A stretch of 64,000 bases of DNA, from positions 1 through 64,000 of the forward strand of contig CAMCFN010000010.1 of the NCBI GenBank assembly GCA_945874145.1. Direction: 5' to 3'. Positions 41,535 to 51,300 of the stretch are shown piece by piece. The translations under genes and the position numbers were made by a program. The first letter of the stretch is position 1. The number at the start of each line of letters is the position of its first letter. The notes beneath the pieces are model-generated. The model saw only the letters and a program-made list of their open reading frames with translations, had not been told where the DNA came from and ran no database searches. This stretch comes from Akkermansia muciniphila (GTDB taxonomy: Bacteria; Verrucomicrobiota; Verrucomicrobiia; Limisphaerales; SXTU01).

Positions 41535-44500
41535 ATGAACTCACTTGCCACTCGCCACCGGCTTCATCCGTTCGCACCCGCGCTGCTCGGATTGCTACTG
41601 GCCACGCGCCTGACCGCCGCTCCGGCCCCCGCTCCCAAGCTCACGCCGCAGCAGACAGACTTCTTCGAGAAGAAAATCCGCCCTGTCCTCGTGAAGGAGT
41701 GTTACAAATGCCACTCGGCCGAGGGGGGACGCATCAAGGGCGGCCTGCGCGTGGACACCCGCGATGGCCTGCTCAAGGGTGGCGACTCCGGCCCGGCCAT
41801 CGTGCCCGGCAACCCCGACGCCAGCCCGCTCATCCGCGCCATCCGCTATCGCGACCGCAACCTCCAGATGCCGCCGGACGACAAGAAGCTTCCTGCGTCC
41901 CAAATCGCCGACCTCGAAACCTGGGTGCGCATGGGTGCTCCGGACCCTCGCGCCGATGCTCCGAACAAATACGGGGCCGCCCCCACCGACCCCAAACAGC
42001 ACTGGAGCTTCCAACCCGTCTTCAAACCCATCGTCCCTGACTTCCGGAAGGACTGGGTGGCCCTGGCCCGCAACGCAATTGACCATTACGTCTTCGCCAC
42101 GCTGGAGGCCAAGCAGCTCGCCCCTTCGCCGCGCGCCGACAAGCTTACCCTCATCCGCCGGGCGACCTTCAACCTCACCGGGCTGCCGCCCGCGCTTCAG
42201 GAAGTGGATGACTTCCTCGCGGACAACTCCCAGAAAGCCTTCGAGAAGGTCATTGATCGCCTCCTCGCCTCGCCCCGCTATGGCGAACGCTGGGGCCGCC
42301 ACTGGCTTGATGTGGCGCGCTACGGCGACACCACTGGCCGGCGCAACAACAACCGCGGCGAAACCCGCTACCTCCACTCGCACACTTACCGCGACTGGGT
42401 CATCAAATCCCTCAACGACGACCGCCCCTTCGATCAGTTCGCAAAACTTCAAATCGCCGCGGACCGACTGGTCGAGGACGCGGAGTCCAAAGTCCAAAGT
42501 CCAAATCCCAAGGCCGACGGTGCCCAGGAGAGGGTGCCCACCGCTCCACCGTCGCGCAGCGACCTCGCCGCGCTCGGCTTCATCACCCTTGGCCCCCGGC
42601 TGAACAACAACGCCGACGACTTGATTGATGACCGGATCGACGTGGTGGCCAAGGGCTTCCTGGCGCTCTCCGTCACTTGCGCGCGCTGTCACGACCACAA
42701 GTTCGACCCCATTCCCACGAAGGATTACTACGCGCTGCATGGGGTCTTCGCCAGTGTCTCCGAGCCCCGCGAAGGCGTTGAGCTGCCATCGTCCAAGGAC
42801 ACCCCGGCCTTCAAGGAATTCCAGAAGGCGCTTGCCGAGGCGGAAGACGCGCTGAAGAAATTTGAGGACGGCCTGCGCGCGCGGGCCCGGGGGGAGCTGG
42901 TGGGCCGCATCAGCGATTACCTCAAGGCGCTCTATGATTTCAGCAACCCCACCAACACGGTGTCGCTGAACCAGTTCATGCAGCGGCGCAATCTGCTGCC
43001 GGCCGTCGCCGCCGGCTGGAAGGATGCGCTCGACAAGGCGAAGACCGAGCCGCATCCCGTGCTTTCCGTCTGGCACGACTTTGCCGCGTTGCCGCCGACC
43101 AATTTTCTGCGCGCCGCAACTCCCGTCGCCCTCCGGCTCCGCGCCCCCGGCGGCACGAACCGGCCCGTCAACCCGATCGTCGCCCGCGCGCTCAGCTCGC
43201 CACCGGGCTCCATCTCCGTGGTGGCCACGAACCTGGCGCGCCTCTTCAACGATGCCAACACGCGCTGGTTCCAAACCGTGAGCCTGTATGAGTCCCGCAA
43301 GCGTTCCAGCTCCACCAACCTCCCGACCGCGCCCACCGGCCTTTCCGATCCCGCACAGGAGGAAATTCGCCGCGTCATCTACGATCCCGCATCGCCGGCC
43401 TACCTCTTCACCGAGGACAAGGTCGAGGCTTCGCTCCGCCGCCTGCGCGAGATGGGCAACGTGCGCGATCAGCAGCAACGCCTCGTCCGCGTGGTGGATG
43501 ACATTCGCACTTCGCATCCCGGTGCCCCGCCGCGCGCGGTGGTGATCTATGACTCGCCCCAGCCGCGCGACAGCTACGTCTTCATCAAGGGCAATCGCGG
43601 CAGCCGCGGCCCGAACGTGCCGCGCCAGTTTCTGGAAATTCTCTCCGGCGAGGATCGCCAGCCCTTCCGCGACGGCAGCGGCCGACTAGAACTGGCGAAT
43701 CACATCGCCTCGCCCGACAACCCGCTTACCGCCCGCGTGATGGCGAACCGCGTCTGGCTCCACCAGTTCGGCGAGGGCATCGTGCGCACGGCAAACGATT
43801 TTGGCCTGCGCGCGGAGTCACCCACGCACCCGGAGCTGCTCGATTATCTGGCGTGGTCGTTCATGGAAAACGGCTGGTCGGTCAAGAAGCTCCAGAAGCT
43901 CATCATGCTCTCGCACACTTGGCAGCAAAGCAGCGAGGACATCCCGCGCCATTCGCAGGTGGACCCGGAAAACCGCTGGCTGTGGCAGCAAAACCGGCGG
44001 CGGCTGGAATTCGAGGCCCTGCGCGACACGATCCTGCACATCGGCGGCAAACTGGACTTCACCATGGGCGGCCCGGGCGAACGGCTGGATCGCGAACCGT
44101 ATTCCGACCGCCGCAGTGTTTACGGGCTCGTGGATCGGGCCAGCCTGCCCGGCATGTTTCCGGTCTTCGACTTCGCCAATCCCGACATCAGCACCGGCCA
44201 GCGGAACACCACCGTCGTCCCCCAGCAGGCGCTCTTCATGATGAACAGCCCGCTCGTGGTGGAGCAGGCCATCAACACGGTGCAGCGCGGCGACCTCAAG
44301 GTGCTGCCCAACGACTTTGAACGGGTCAAGATGCTCTACCGCCTCATCTACTCCCGCCCGCCCACGGACACCGAGCTCAAGCTCGCGCTCAACTATCTGG
44401 TCAGCGAGATGACCGCGCCGCGCGGCCCGCTGCCGGGACAGCCCCCGTGGGAGTATGGCGTGGGCAGCCTGGACAACCGCACCGGCCGGGTCGCGGCCTT

Positions 44501-45050
44501 CTGGCCGCTGCTCTACAACTCGCAGTCGCGCTTCTATCAGGGCGCAGCCCACCTGCCGGATTCACGCTCCGGCAATCTGCACCTCTCCGCAGGCGGTGGT
44601 CACCCTGGCCTCATGCTCACCCAGTCCATCATCCGTCGCTGGACGGCCTTGGATGACATGCTGGTGAGCATCGAGAGTTCACTGGCGCACACCGGCACCG
44701 GCACCACCGACGGCGTGACCGGCCACATCATTTACAGCGGAGCGGGCAACCTGATGCGTGGCGTGGCGCTCAAGAACGTAGTCGCCTTCAACATCCCGCG
44801 CCTGCGCGTCACGGCGGGGGAGACCATCGACTTCGTGGTCGATTGCCGCGCGGGCTCGCAGGGCGACACGTTCACCTGGGCCCCCATCATCAAGCAGCTT
44901 GACCCCGCGCAGAATCCGCCCGCCCCCACCGGCAAGCAATGGAACGCCCGCCAGGAATTTGGCCCGCCCTCCAGCGCACGCCGACTCTACCCATGGGAAA
45001 AACTCGCGCAGGTACTGCTGGAGACGAACGAACTGACGTTCGTGAACTAA
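41535..45050 (+). CDS. secreted DUF1549/DUF1553 protein with N-terminal cytochrome c-like (PSCyt1) domain
   Basis: The 1171-residue protein is typical of planctomycetes and verrucomicrobia. After a signal peptide (ALLGLLLATRLTAAP), the first domain holds KECYKCHSAEGG, a haem-type CxxCH, and MPPDDKKLPA. DUF1549 follows (TLIRRATFNLTGLPPALQEVDDFL, ARYGDTTG, CARCHDHKFDPIPTKDYYAL with a second CxxCH). DUF1553 follows (NPLTARVMANRVWLHQFGEGIV, SPTHPELLDYLAWSFMENGWSVKKL, SHTWQQSS). The last 170 residues include a further beta-rich domain (GVALKNVVAFNIPRLRVTAGETIDFVVD). A tandem AGTCCAA repeat is read in frame at about residue 317. The DUF1501 partner gene that usually follows is absent. It may act in redox processing of polysaccharides or sulfated sugars; unproven. 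Confidence 0.88.
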   Translation: MNSLATRHRLHPFAPALLGLLLATRLTAAPAPAPKLTPQQTDFFEKKIRPVLVKECYKCHSAEGGRIKGGLRVDTRDGLLKGGDSGPAIVPGNPDASPLIRAIRYRDRNLQMPPDDKKLPASQIADLETWVRMGAPDPRADAPNKYGAAPTDPKQHWSFQPVFKPIVPDFRKDWVALARNAIDHYVFATLEAKQLAPSPRADKLTLIRRATFNLTGLPPALQEVDDFLADNSQKAFEKVIDRLLASPRYGERWGRHWLDVARYGDTTGRRNNNRGETRYLHSHTYRDWVIKSLNDDRPFDQFAKLQIAADRLVEDAESKVQSPNPKADGAQERVPTAPPSRSDLAALGFITLGPRLNNNADDLIDDRIDVVAKGFLALSVTCARCHDHKFDPIPTKDYYALHGVFASVSEPREGVELPSSKDTPAFKEFQKALAEAEDALKKFEDGLRARARGELVGRISDYLKALYDFSNPTNTVSLNQFMQRRNLLPAVAAGWKDALDKAKTEPHPVLSVWHDFAALPPTNFLRAATPVALRLRAPGGTNRPVNPIVARALSSPPGSISVVATNLARLFNDANTRWFQTVSLYESRKRSSSTNLPTAPTGLSDPAQEEIRRVIYDPASPAYLFTEDKVEASLRRLREMGNVRDQQQRLVRVVDDIRTSHPGAPPRAVVIYDSPQPRDSYVFIKGNRGSRGPNVPRQFLEILSGEDRQPFRDGSGRLELANHIASPDNPLTARVMANRVWLHQFGEGIVRTANDFGLRAESPTHPELLDYLAWSFMENGWSVKKLQKLIMLSHTWQQSSEDIPRHSQVDPENRWLWQQNRRRLEFEALRDTILHIGGKLDFTMGGPGERLDREPYSDRRSVYGLVDRASLPGMFPVFDFANPDISTGQRNTTVVPQQALFMMNSPLVVEQAINTVQRGDLKVLPNDFERVKMLYRLIYSRPPTDTELKLALNYLVSEMTAPRGPLPGQPPWEYGVGSLDNRTGRVAAFWPLLYNSQSRFYQGAAHLPDSRSGNLHLSAGGGHPGLMLTQSIIRRWTALDDMLVSIESSLAHTGTGTTDGVTGHIIYSGAGNLMRGVALKNVVAFNIPRLRVTAGETIDFVVDCRAGSQGDTFTWAPIIKQLDPAQNPPAPTGKQWNARQEFGPPSSARRLYPWEKLAQVLLETNELTFVN
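42484..42504. repeat. three tandem AGTCCAA units inside the DUF1549 gene
   Basis: AGTCCAA occurs three times in a row (42484-42504), followed by ATCCCA, and is read as SKVQSPN. Shortly after, GGTGCCC appears twice. Together they give about 25 residues (ESKVQSPNPKADGAQERVPT) that interrupt an otherwise conserved stretch between RLVEDA and DLAALGFITLGPR. The unit length of 21 bases keeps the frame. Confidence 0.8.
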
Positions 45051-45474
45051 GCGGACGACGGAAAGGGGAGAGAAATCCTGAGGGGCAAACCCTAAACGAA
45101 GGTTCCTCGCCTGAACCTACAGATTCGTGCTTGGTCGGGTAACACCCCATAGCCACCGCCAAGGCGTGCGGACAGTTTGCGAGGCGAAACGGAACGATTT
45201 TCCAATGTGGAAATCTAACCGTTTCGATTAACCACCGACCGACCAACCGAACTGGAAGCCAAACTTCATGATAACTAGCAACCACATCCAGGCCGGCCTC
45301 AGTCTCAGCCGTAGTCATCTGTGCCTGAGCGGCTGTCACAGTCCTCAGCCCGACAAGTAGGGATGCCTCGGAACGTATGCTGGCTATTGTCATGCCCGGT
45401 GCAAGGAATGGTGAACCTATCGCAACCATCGTGAGGCGGGTTCCGGTCGCTGGGTGCATTAAGGAACCAGAAAG
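45051..45474. other. 424-base leader upstream of the metal-efflux operon
   Basis: No gene is evident. A hairpin at 45186-45225 is notable: GAAACGG (45186-45192) pairs with CCGTTTC (45219-45225), and GATTTTCCA inside pairs with TGGAAATC. No T-run follows, so it does not look like a terminator. A purine-rich AAGGAACCAGAAAG precedes the ATG at 45475 and is a plausible ribosome binding site. A minus-strand frame here (part of 44890-45594) has no known family match and is probably chance. The region may carry the operon promoter and leader. Confidence 0.5.
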
Positions 45475-46863
45475 ATGAGTTCGCCGCCTCGAAGTCCTCG
45501 ATGGTCGCTGTGGGCCTCCGCAGGCGTCGCCGTGCTGCTCCTCGCTGGCTGCGTGGGCGTGCCGACTCCGAGCGAGAAGTCCGCCCGGCAGCAACTAGAA
45601 ACCGTAGCCATCTCGTATCGGCCCGGCGACGCCCGGCCCCCGCTGCCCGTCTTGAAGGCCGACTCGCCCCTGAGCGATTTTCTGACGCAAGCGATGCTGA
45701 CCCAGCCGCAAGTCGAGGCGGCTTACTACGACTTGGCGGCCTCGGTGCGGCGCATCACGGTCGAGCGATCGCTGCCGGACCCGCGCCTGACTTTCTCCGC
45801 GGACATTCAAGACGTAGTGATGGGGCTTCTGCCGGGCCTGATGATGGACTTCCCCGGCCCCGGCAAGCTGCGCGCCGCCGCGAACGTCGCCGCCGCCGAG
45901 AGCGACGTGAAGTATTTCGCCTTCGAGTCCGCCGTGCTGCGGACGGCCTTCAACCTCAAGAAGCCCTACTACCAGCTTCACTTCCTCGACGCCAAAATCG
46001 TCGTCAACCAGGAGATGCTGCGGCTGCTGGCCGACGTGGAGAAGCTCTCCCGTGCGCGCAACGCGGTCGGCGCGGTCACATTGCAGGACGCGTTGCGGGC
46101 GCAGATCGAGCAGGAGCGGCTCGCCAACGAAATCGCCAACCTCCAGGACTCGCGCAACCCGTTGATAGCGCAGTTCAAGGGCGCGCTGGGCTTGAAAGCG
46201 GAGGACGCCGCGCCGCCAGTTCCCACTAAGCTGGAGACGACGCCGCTCGATTTGAAATCCGACCGGCTGCTCACCGACGCGCTCGCGCGCAACCCGCGCC
46301 TCAAGGCGATGGAAGCCGAAGTGCGCCGCGCCGATGCCTCCATCCGGCTGGCTTACAAGGCGCGCGTGCCGGACTTCTCCCTCGGCTTGGAGGTGGACGT
46401 GAAACCCAATCCGGTGATTTTCACGCCGCAAGCCGGCATGACGCTGCCGGTCTGGCGGGACAAGATTGGCGCTCAAATCGGCGCCGCGCAGGCAGACAAG
46501 CAGGCCGCCGCCGCGCGTTTCAGCGCCGATCAAATCATGGTGGCGGTGGAGTTCGCGGAGAAGTCCTTCATGTTTCGCGAAGCCACGCGCAACCTCGAAC
46601 TGCTCAACGACCGCCTCCTGCCCAAGGCGCGGCAATCACTCGACGTCGCGCGCTTCAGTTACGGCTCCGGCAAACTCGACTTCATCAACCTCCTGGACGC
46701 CCAACGCACGCTGCTCGAATTCCGACTGGCCGAGGTCGAGGCGCGCATTCAGCGCGAACTGGCGCTGGCCGAACTCTCGCTCGTCATTCTCGGAACTCCG
46801 CCCGCCGGCGCACCCATTCTTCCGACGCGCTCGCCCGTGACCAAACCCGGAGGCACGCCATGA
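45475..46863 (+). CDS. TolC-type outer membrane factor lipoprotein (CusC/CzcC-like)
   Basis: The 462-residue protein is the outer membrane channel of an RND efflux system. It starts with a lipoprotein signal (AVLLLAGC, Cys at about 26). The two repeated OEP (outer membrane efflux protein) domains follow, with segments such as QAMLTQPQVEAAYYDLAASVRRITVERSLPDPRLTF and ARNPRLKAMEAEVRRADASIRLAYKARVPDFSLG. A long coiled coil spans about 195-240 and 330-430. Four bases of overlap (ATGA) join it to the CusB-type gene. It is likely the first gene of the five-gene run. Metal specificity cannot be told from this subunit alone. Confidence 0.9.
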   Translation: MSSPPRSPRWSLWASAGVAVLLLAGCVGVPTPSEKSARQQLETVAISYRPGDARPPLPVLKADSPLSDFLTQAMLTQPQVEAAYYDLAASVRRITVERSLPDPRLTFSADIQDVVMGLLPGLMMDFPGPGKLRAAANVAAAESDVKYFAFESAVLRTAFNLKKPYYQLHFLDAKIVVNQEMLRLLADVEKLSRARNAVGAVTLQDALRAQIEQERLANEIANLQDSRNPLIAQFKGALGLKAEDAAPPVPTKLETTPLDLKSDRLLTDALARNPRLKAMEAEVRRADASIRLAYKARVPDFSLGLEVDVKPNPVIFTPQAGMTLPVWRDKIGAQIGAAQADKQAAAARFSADQIMVAVEFAEKSFMFREATRNLELLNDRLLPKARQSLDVARFSYGSGKLDFINLLDAQRTLLEFRLAEVEARIQRELALAELSLVILGTPPAGAPILPTRSPVTKPGGTP

Positions 46864-48383
46864 ACTTCTCTCCACTCCGCACTACTGTTCTTGTCGTTAT
46901 CGCGATCGTCGTCGGGCTGCTTGGTGGCGCGCTGGGCATGAGTTTCTTTCGCGGTCACGGCAGTGATGCTTCAGTTCTCGCCGATGGCACGCAGGTCTGG
47001 ACTTGTTCCATGCACCCGCAGGTGCGCCTGCCCAAGCCCGGCAAGTGCCCGATTTGCTCCATGCCCTTGATTCCCGCGAAGCCGGGGGCCAAGTCCAACG
47101 GAACCAATGCGTCGACGGCGGCTTCTGAGTCCATGCTGGAGTTGTCCGACCACGCGCGCGCGATGGCCAGCGTGGCGACCGCTGTCGTGGAGCGCCGTCC
47201 GTTGACGCACGAGATTCGCGCGGTCGGCAAGGTGCAATACAACGAGACCACGCTCGCCGTCATCAACAGCCGCGTGGACGGCTACATCGAGCGACTTTAC
47301 GTGGATTTCACCGGCGTGGAGGTGCAGCCCGGCGACCACCTCGTGGACCTTTACAGCCCGGACCTCCTCGTCGCGCAGCAGGAGCTGCTCATCGCGCTGG
47401 AGAACCGCGCCAGCACGAACCTGGTTGGGTCCGCGCGCATCAAGCTGCTCCGCTGGGGCCTCACGCAGGCGCAGGTGGACGACCTGACACAGCACCGAAA
47501 AATCAGCGAGCGCGTCACGCTCTTTTCGCCCAGCCGCGGCACCGTCACCGAGAAGATGGCGGTGCAAAAGGGCATGGTGAAGGCGGGCGAAATGCTCTTC
47601 CGCCTCGCGAACCTCGACTCGGTCTGGCTCTACCTCGATGTCTATGAAAGCGAGCTGGGCCGCGTGCAATATGGCCAACTCGTGGACCTCACCACCGAGG
47701 CCCATCCTGGCCGCACGTTCTCGGGCCGCATCTGGTTCATCAACCCCGTGCTCACCGAGGAGAGCCGCACGGTGAAGGTGCTCGTGAACATCGCGAACAC
47801 GGACCACGCGCTGAAGCCCGGCATGTTCGCCAGTGCCATCATCCGCATCCCGCTGCTGTCAGACGGGCGCGCGGCCCCGACGGGCGTCGCGGGACAATTC
47901 ACCTGCCCGATGCACCCGCTCGTCCTCCAGCCGCAGCCGGGCAAATGCAAATTGTGCGGCATGGCGCTGACGCAAATCCCCGGCCCGACAGCACAGCTCA
48001 AACCCGAGGAACTTCAAGTTCTCGCCGTGCCCGTGGCCGCCGTGCTCGACAGCGGCGTGCGGACGCTCGTGTATGTCGAGCGGGCAAAGGGACAGTTCGC
48101 GCCCGTCGAGGTGAAGCTCGGTTCGCGCGCGGGTGATTTCTATCCGGTCCTGCGCGGCTTGAACGGCGGCGAGCAAGTTGCGGTGCGCGGGAATTTTCTC
48201 TTGGACAGCCAGTTTCAAGTGCAGGGCTTGCCCAGCCTCTTCTACCCGCAAGGACAGGCTGGTGTCTCTGGTCATCAACACGGCGGCGCGGCTCCGCCCG
48301 CACCGGCAGCGAAGCCCACGGGCCACGAAGGGCACGCCATGCCGAAGGCCGCCGCACCGAAGCCCGCCGAACACAAGCACTGA
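46860..48383 (+). CDS. RND efflux adaptor (CusB/HlyD type) with two heavy-metal-binding domains
   Basis: The 507-residue protein links the inner membrane pump to the outer channel. An N-terminal membrane segment (LVVIAIVVGLLGGALGMSF) leads to a heavy-metal-binding (HMBD) motif at about 47-74: WTCSMHPQVRLPKPGKCPICSMPL. The adaptor core follows with barrel-sandwich and helical parts (VDGYIERLYVDFTGVEVQPGDHLVDLYSPDLL, LFSPSRGTVTEKMAVQKGMVKAGEMLFRLANLDSVWLYLDV). A second HMBD at about 345-372 reads FTCPMHPLVLQPQPGKCKLCGMAL. The final 40 residues are rich in His. The paired HMBDs and the His tail point to copper, silver or a similar soft metal. It overlaps CusC by four bases and CusA follows after 3. 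Confidence 0.92.
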   Translation: MNFSPLRTTVLVVIAIVVGLLGGALGMSFFRGHGSDASVLADGTQVWTCSMHPQVRLPKPGKCPICSMPLIPAKPGAKSNGTNASTAASESMLELSDHARAMASVATAVVERRPLTHEIRAVGKVQYNETTLAVINSRVDGYIERLYVDFTGVEVQPGDHLVDLYSPDLLVAQQELLIALENRASTNLVGSARIKLLRWGLTQAQVDDLTQHRKISERVTLFSPSRGTVTEKMAVQKGMVKAGEMLFRLANLDSVWLYLDVYESELGRVQYGQLVDLTTEAHPGRTFSGRIWFINPVLTEESRTVKVLVNIANTDHALKPGMFASAIIRIPLLSDGRAAPTGVAGQFTCPMHPLVLQPQPGKCKLCGMALTQIPGPTAQLKPEELQVLAVPVAAVLDSGVRTLVYVERAKGQFAPVEVKLGSRAGDFYPVLRGLNGGEQVAVRGNFLLDSQFQVQGLPSLFYPQGQAGVSGHQHGGAAPPAPAAKPTGHEGHAMPKAAAPKPAEHKH

Positions 48384-48386
48384 CCT

Positions 48387-51300
48387 ATGGTGGACGCGCT
48401 CATCCGCTGGTGCCTGAAGCACGCCTTCCTCGTCATCATCGGCGTGGTGGCGATCATCGGTGGTGGTTACTACGCGTTGAGGAACACGCCGGTGGATGCC
48501 ATCCCCGACATCGGCGAGAAGCAGATCATCGTCTTCGCGGACTGGCCGGGCCGCTCGCCGCAGGACGTGGACAATCAGGTCACGTATCCGCTCACCACGA
48601 GCCTCACCGGCACGCCGGGCGTGAAGACCATCCGCAGCATGTCCGGCTTCGGCTTCGCGATGGTCTTCGTCATCTTCAAAGACGACGTCGATTACTACTG
48701 GGCGCGGTCCCGCGTGCTGGAACGCATCAACGTCGCCCAGCAACGCCTTCCCACCGGAGTCACACCGGTGCTCGGCCCGGACGCGACGGCGTTGGGGCAG
48801 GTCTATTGGTATACCGTCGAAGGCGAAGGGTTTGACCTCGCGGAGCTGCGCAGCATCCAGGACTGGTATCTCCGTTACCAGCTCAACGCCGTCGAGGGCG
48901 TCAGCGAAGTCGGGAGCATCGGCGGGTTCGTGAAGCAGTATCAGATAGACGTTCACCCCGACAAACTCCGCGCCCATCGCGTCACGCTCATGGACGTGAC
49001 GACCGCAGTGCAGAAAGCGAACATTGATGTCGGCGCGAAGGTGATTGAGAAGAACGGCATCGAGTTCTTCATCCGTGGCGTCGGCTTCATCAAGTCGGTC
49101 GAGGACCTGGAGAGGGTCGTCATCCGCCAGGAGAAGGGCACGCCGATTCAGGTGAAGCACGTCGGCACCGTCACGCTCGGCCCGGACTTCCGGCGCGGCG
49201 CGCTCGACAAGGCCGGCGTGGAGGCCGTCGGCGGCGTTGTGCTGATGCGTTACGGCGAAAACCCGCTCGATGTTGTCGAACGCGTGAAGGCGAAAATCAA
49301 GCAGCTCGAACCCGGCCTGCCGCAGAAGACGCTCGCCGACGGTCGCGTCTCGAAAGTCAAAGTCGTCGCCTTCTACGACCGCACCGACATCGTGAAGGAC
49401 ACGGTTGCCACGTTGAAGGAGGCGCTCACCGAGGAGGCGCTCATGGCCAGCGCGGTCATCCTGATTTTCCTGCTGCATCTGCGCAGCACGGTGTCGGTGC
49501 TCGCCACCCTGCCGCTGTCCGTCTGCCTGTGCTTCGTGCTCATGTATGCGTTCGGCGTGGACTCGAACATCATGTCGCTTGCGGGCCTCGCCATCGCCAT
49601 CGGCGATGTGGCGGACATGGGCATCATCATGACGGAAAACATTTACCGTCACATCGCCATCGGCGACCCCAAGAAGTCGCACTTTGAACGGGTCTACGAC
49701 GGCGCGCGAGAGGTGGGCGGCGCGATTGTCACGGCGGTGTCCAACACGCTCGTGTCGTTCATCCCGGTGTTCTTCCTCACCGACCAGGAGGGGAAGCTCT
49801 TCCAGCCGCTCGCCTTCACGAAGACTTTCACCATTGGCTCCAGCGTCATCCTCGCGCTGACGGTCGTGCCGCTGATTTGTTACTTCCTGTTCCGGCCGGT
49901 GACCTGGTCGAAGCGCACGGTCTGGATTTTGGCCGGCGCGCTGGGCTTCGTTACCACGGTGGCCATGCACTTCATCTTCATGTGGGCTGGGGCGACGGGC
50001 CACTACAGCGGCTGGCCGATGGCCATCGCGACCGGCGTCATCGTCGCGCTCGCGGTCGTGCGCATGACGCGCGAGCGCTTCCTGCCACTGGAGGAGAACG
50101 CCGTCTCGCGCCGTGTGGCCGGCGTCTATGAGCCGGCGCTCCGGTGGATTCTGAACCACAAGAAGACCTTCCTCGTTGCGCCCGTGGTGATTCTCATGCT
50201 CGGCCTCACCATCTGGCTCGGCATCGGCACGACGCTGAAGCCCGTCGAGTGGCTTGCCAACCTCGGCGGGCCCGCCGACCACCCGCGCGCCGAACTCGAC
50301 CAGCTCCGCTGGCAGACCGTGCGCCGCGCCGATGGCTCAACGCACAGCCGGATGGTCGCCCACAAGCAGTCCCCCGACAGTGAAGCGGTCGTCCGGGAGA
50401 CGCGCATCTTTCCGGGCATCGGACGCGAGTTCATGCCGCCGCTGGATGAAGGCTCGTTCCTCTACATGCCCTCGCTGCTGCCGCAGGCGGGCCTCGGTCC
50501 CGCCATCGAAGTGAACTCGAAACAGGACCTCGCCATCGCCAGCGTGCCGGAGGTGGAGAGCGTCGTGGGGAAGATTGGCCGTGCCGAGTCCGCGCTCGAC
50601 CCCGCGCCCATCGGCATGATGGAGAGCATCGTCATTCTCAAGCCGGAATCCAAGTGGCGACATATGCCGGTGAAACGGGTGTTCTCCGACTGGCCCGGCT
50701 GGGTGAAGAAGCCGTTGACGTGGCTCTGGCCGGAGCACCGCCCCATCACCAAGAGCGAGATTCTAACCGAGCTTCAGGAGAAGACATCCATTCCCGGCGT
50801 GCTGCCGACCTTCCTGCAACCGATTCAGACGCGGCTCGTGATGCTCCAGACCGGCTTCCGCGCGATGATGGGAGTCAAGATTTACGGCAGCGACTTGAAG
50901 GAGATTGAGCGCCTCGGTCTCGAAATCGAGCAACTCCTCAAGCACGTCCCCGGCGCGACGGACATCATCGCCGACCGCATTGTGGGCAAGCCGTATCTGG
51001 AATTCGAGATAGACCGCGACCGCATCGCGCGCTACGGCGTGAGCATCCGTGACGTGCAGGATGTCATCGAAGTCGCCATCGGCGGCATGAACCTCATGGA
51101 GTCTGTCGAGGGCCGGGAGCGTTACCCGATTCGCGTCCGTTACCTGCGCGAGTTCCGCGAGGACCTTCCCGAGCTGGAGAAAATTCTCCTGCCCACCAGC
51201 ACCGGCGCACAGGTGCCGCTCGCGCAAGTCGTCACCATCAAGAGCGTCCTTGGTCCGCAGGAAATCAAAGGCGAGCGCGGCCTGCTCGTCGGCTACGTGA

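Noticed and set aside
42484-42504. possible CRISPR-like repeats
   Set aside because: Only three 7-base units, adjacent with no spacers.
41595-43517. 640-codon minus-strand ORF
   Set aside because: Antisense shadow of the DUF1549/DUF1553 gene, with no family features.
44890-45594. 234-codon minus-strand ORF covering the leader of the efflux operon
   Set aside because: It overlaps two genes at its ends and has no start with a good ribosome site or any family match. The middle part reads somewhat protein-like, so this is not fully excluded.
47859-50282. 807-codon minus-strand ORF over cusB and cusA
   Set aside because: It is the antisense frame of two clear efflux genes; the His/Arg/Asp-rich translation has no domain and reflects GC-rich third positions.
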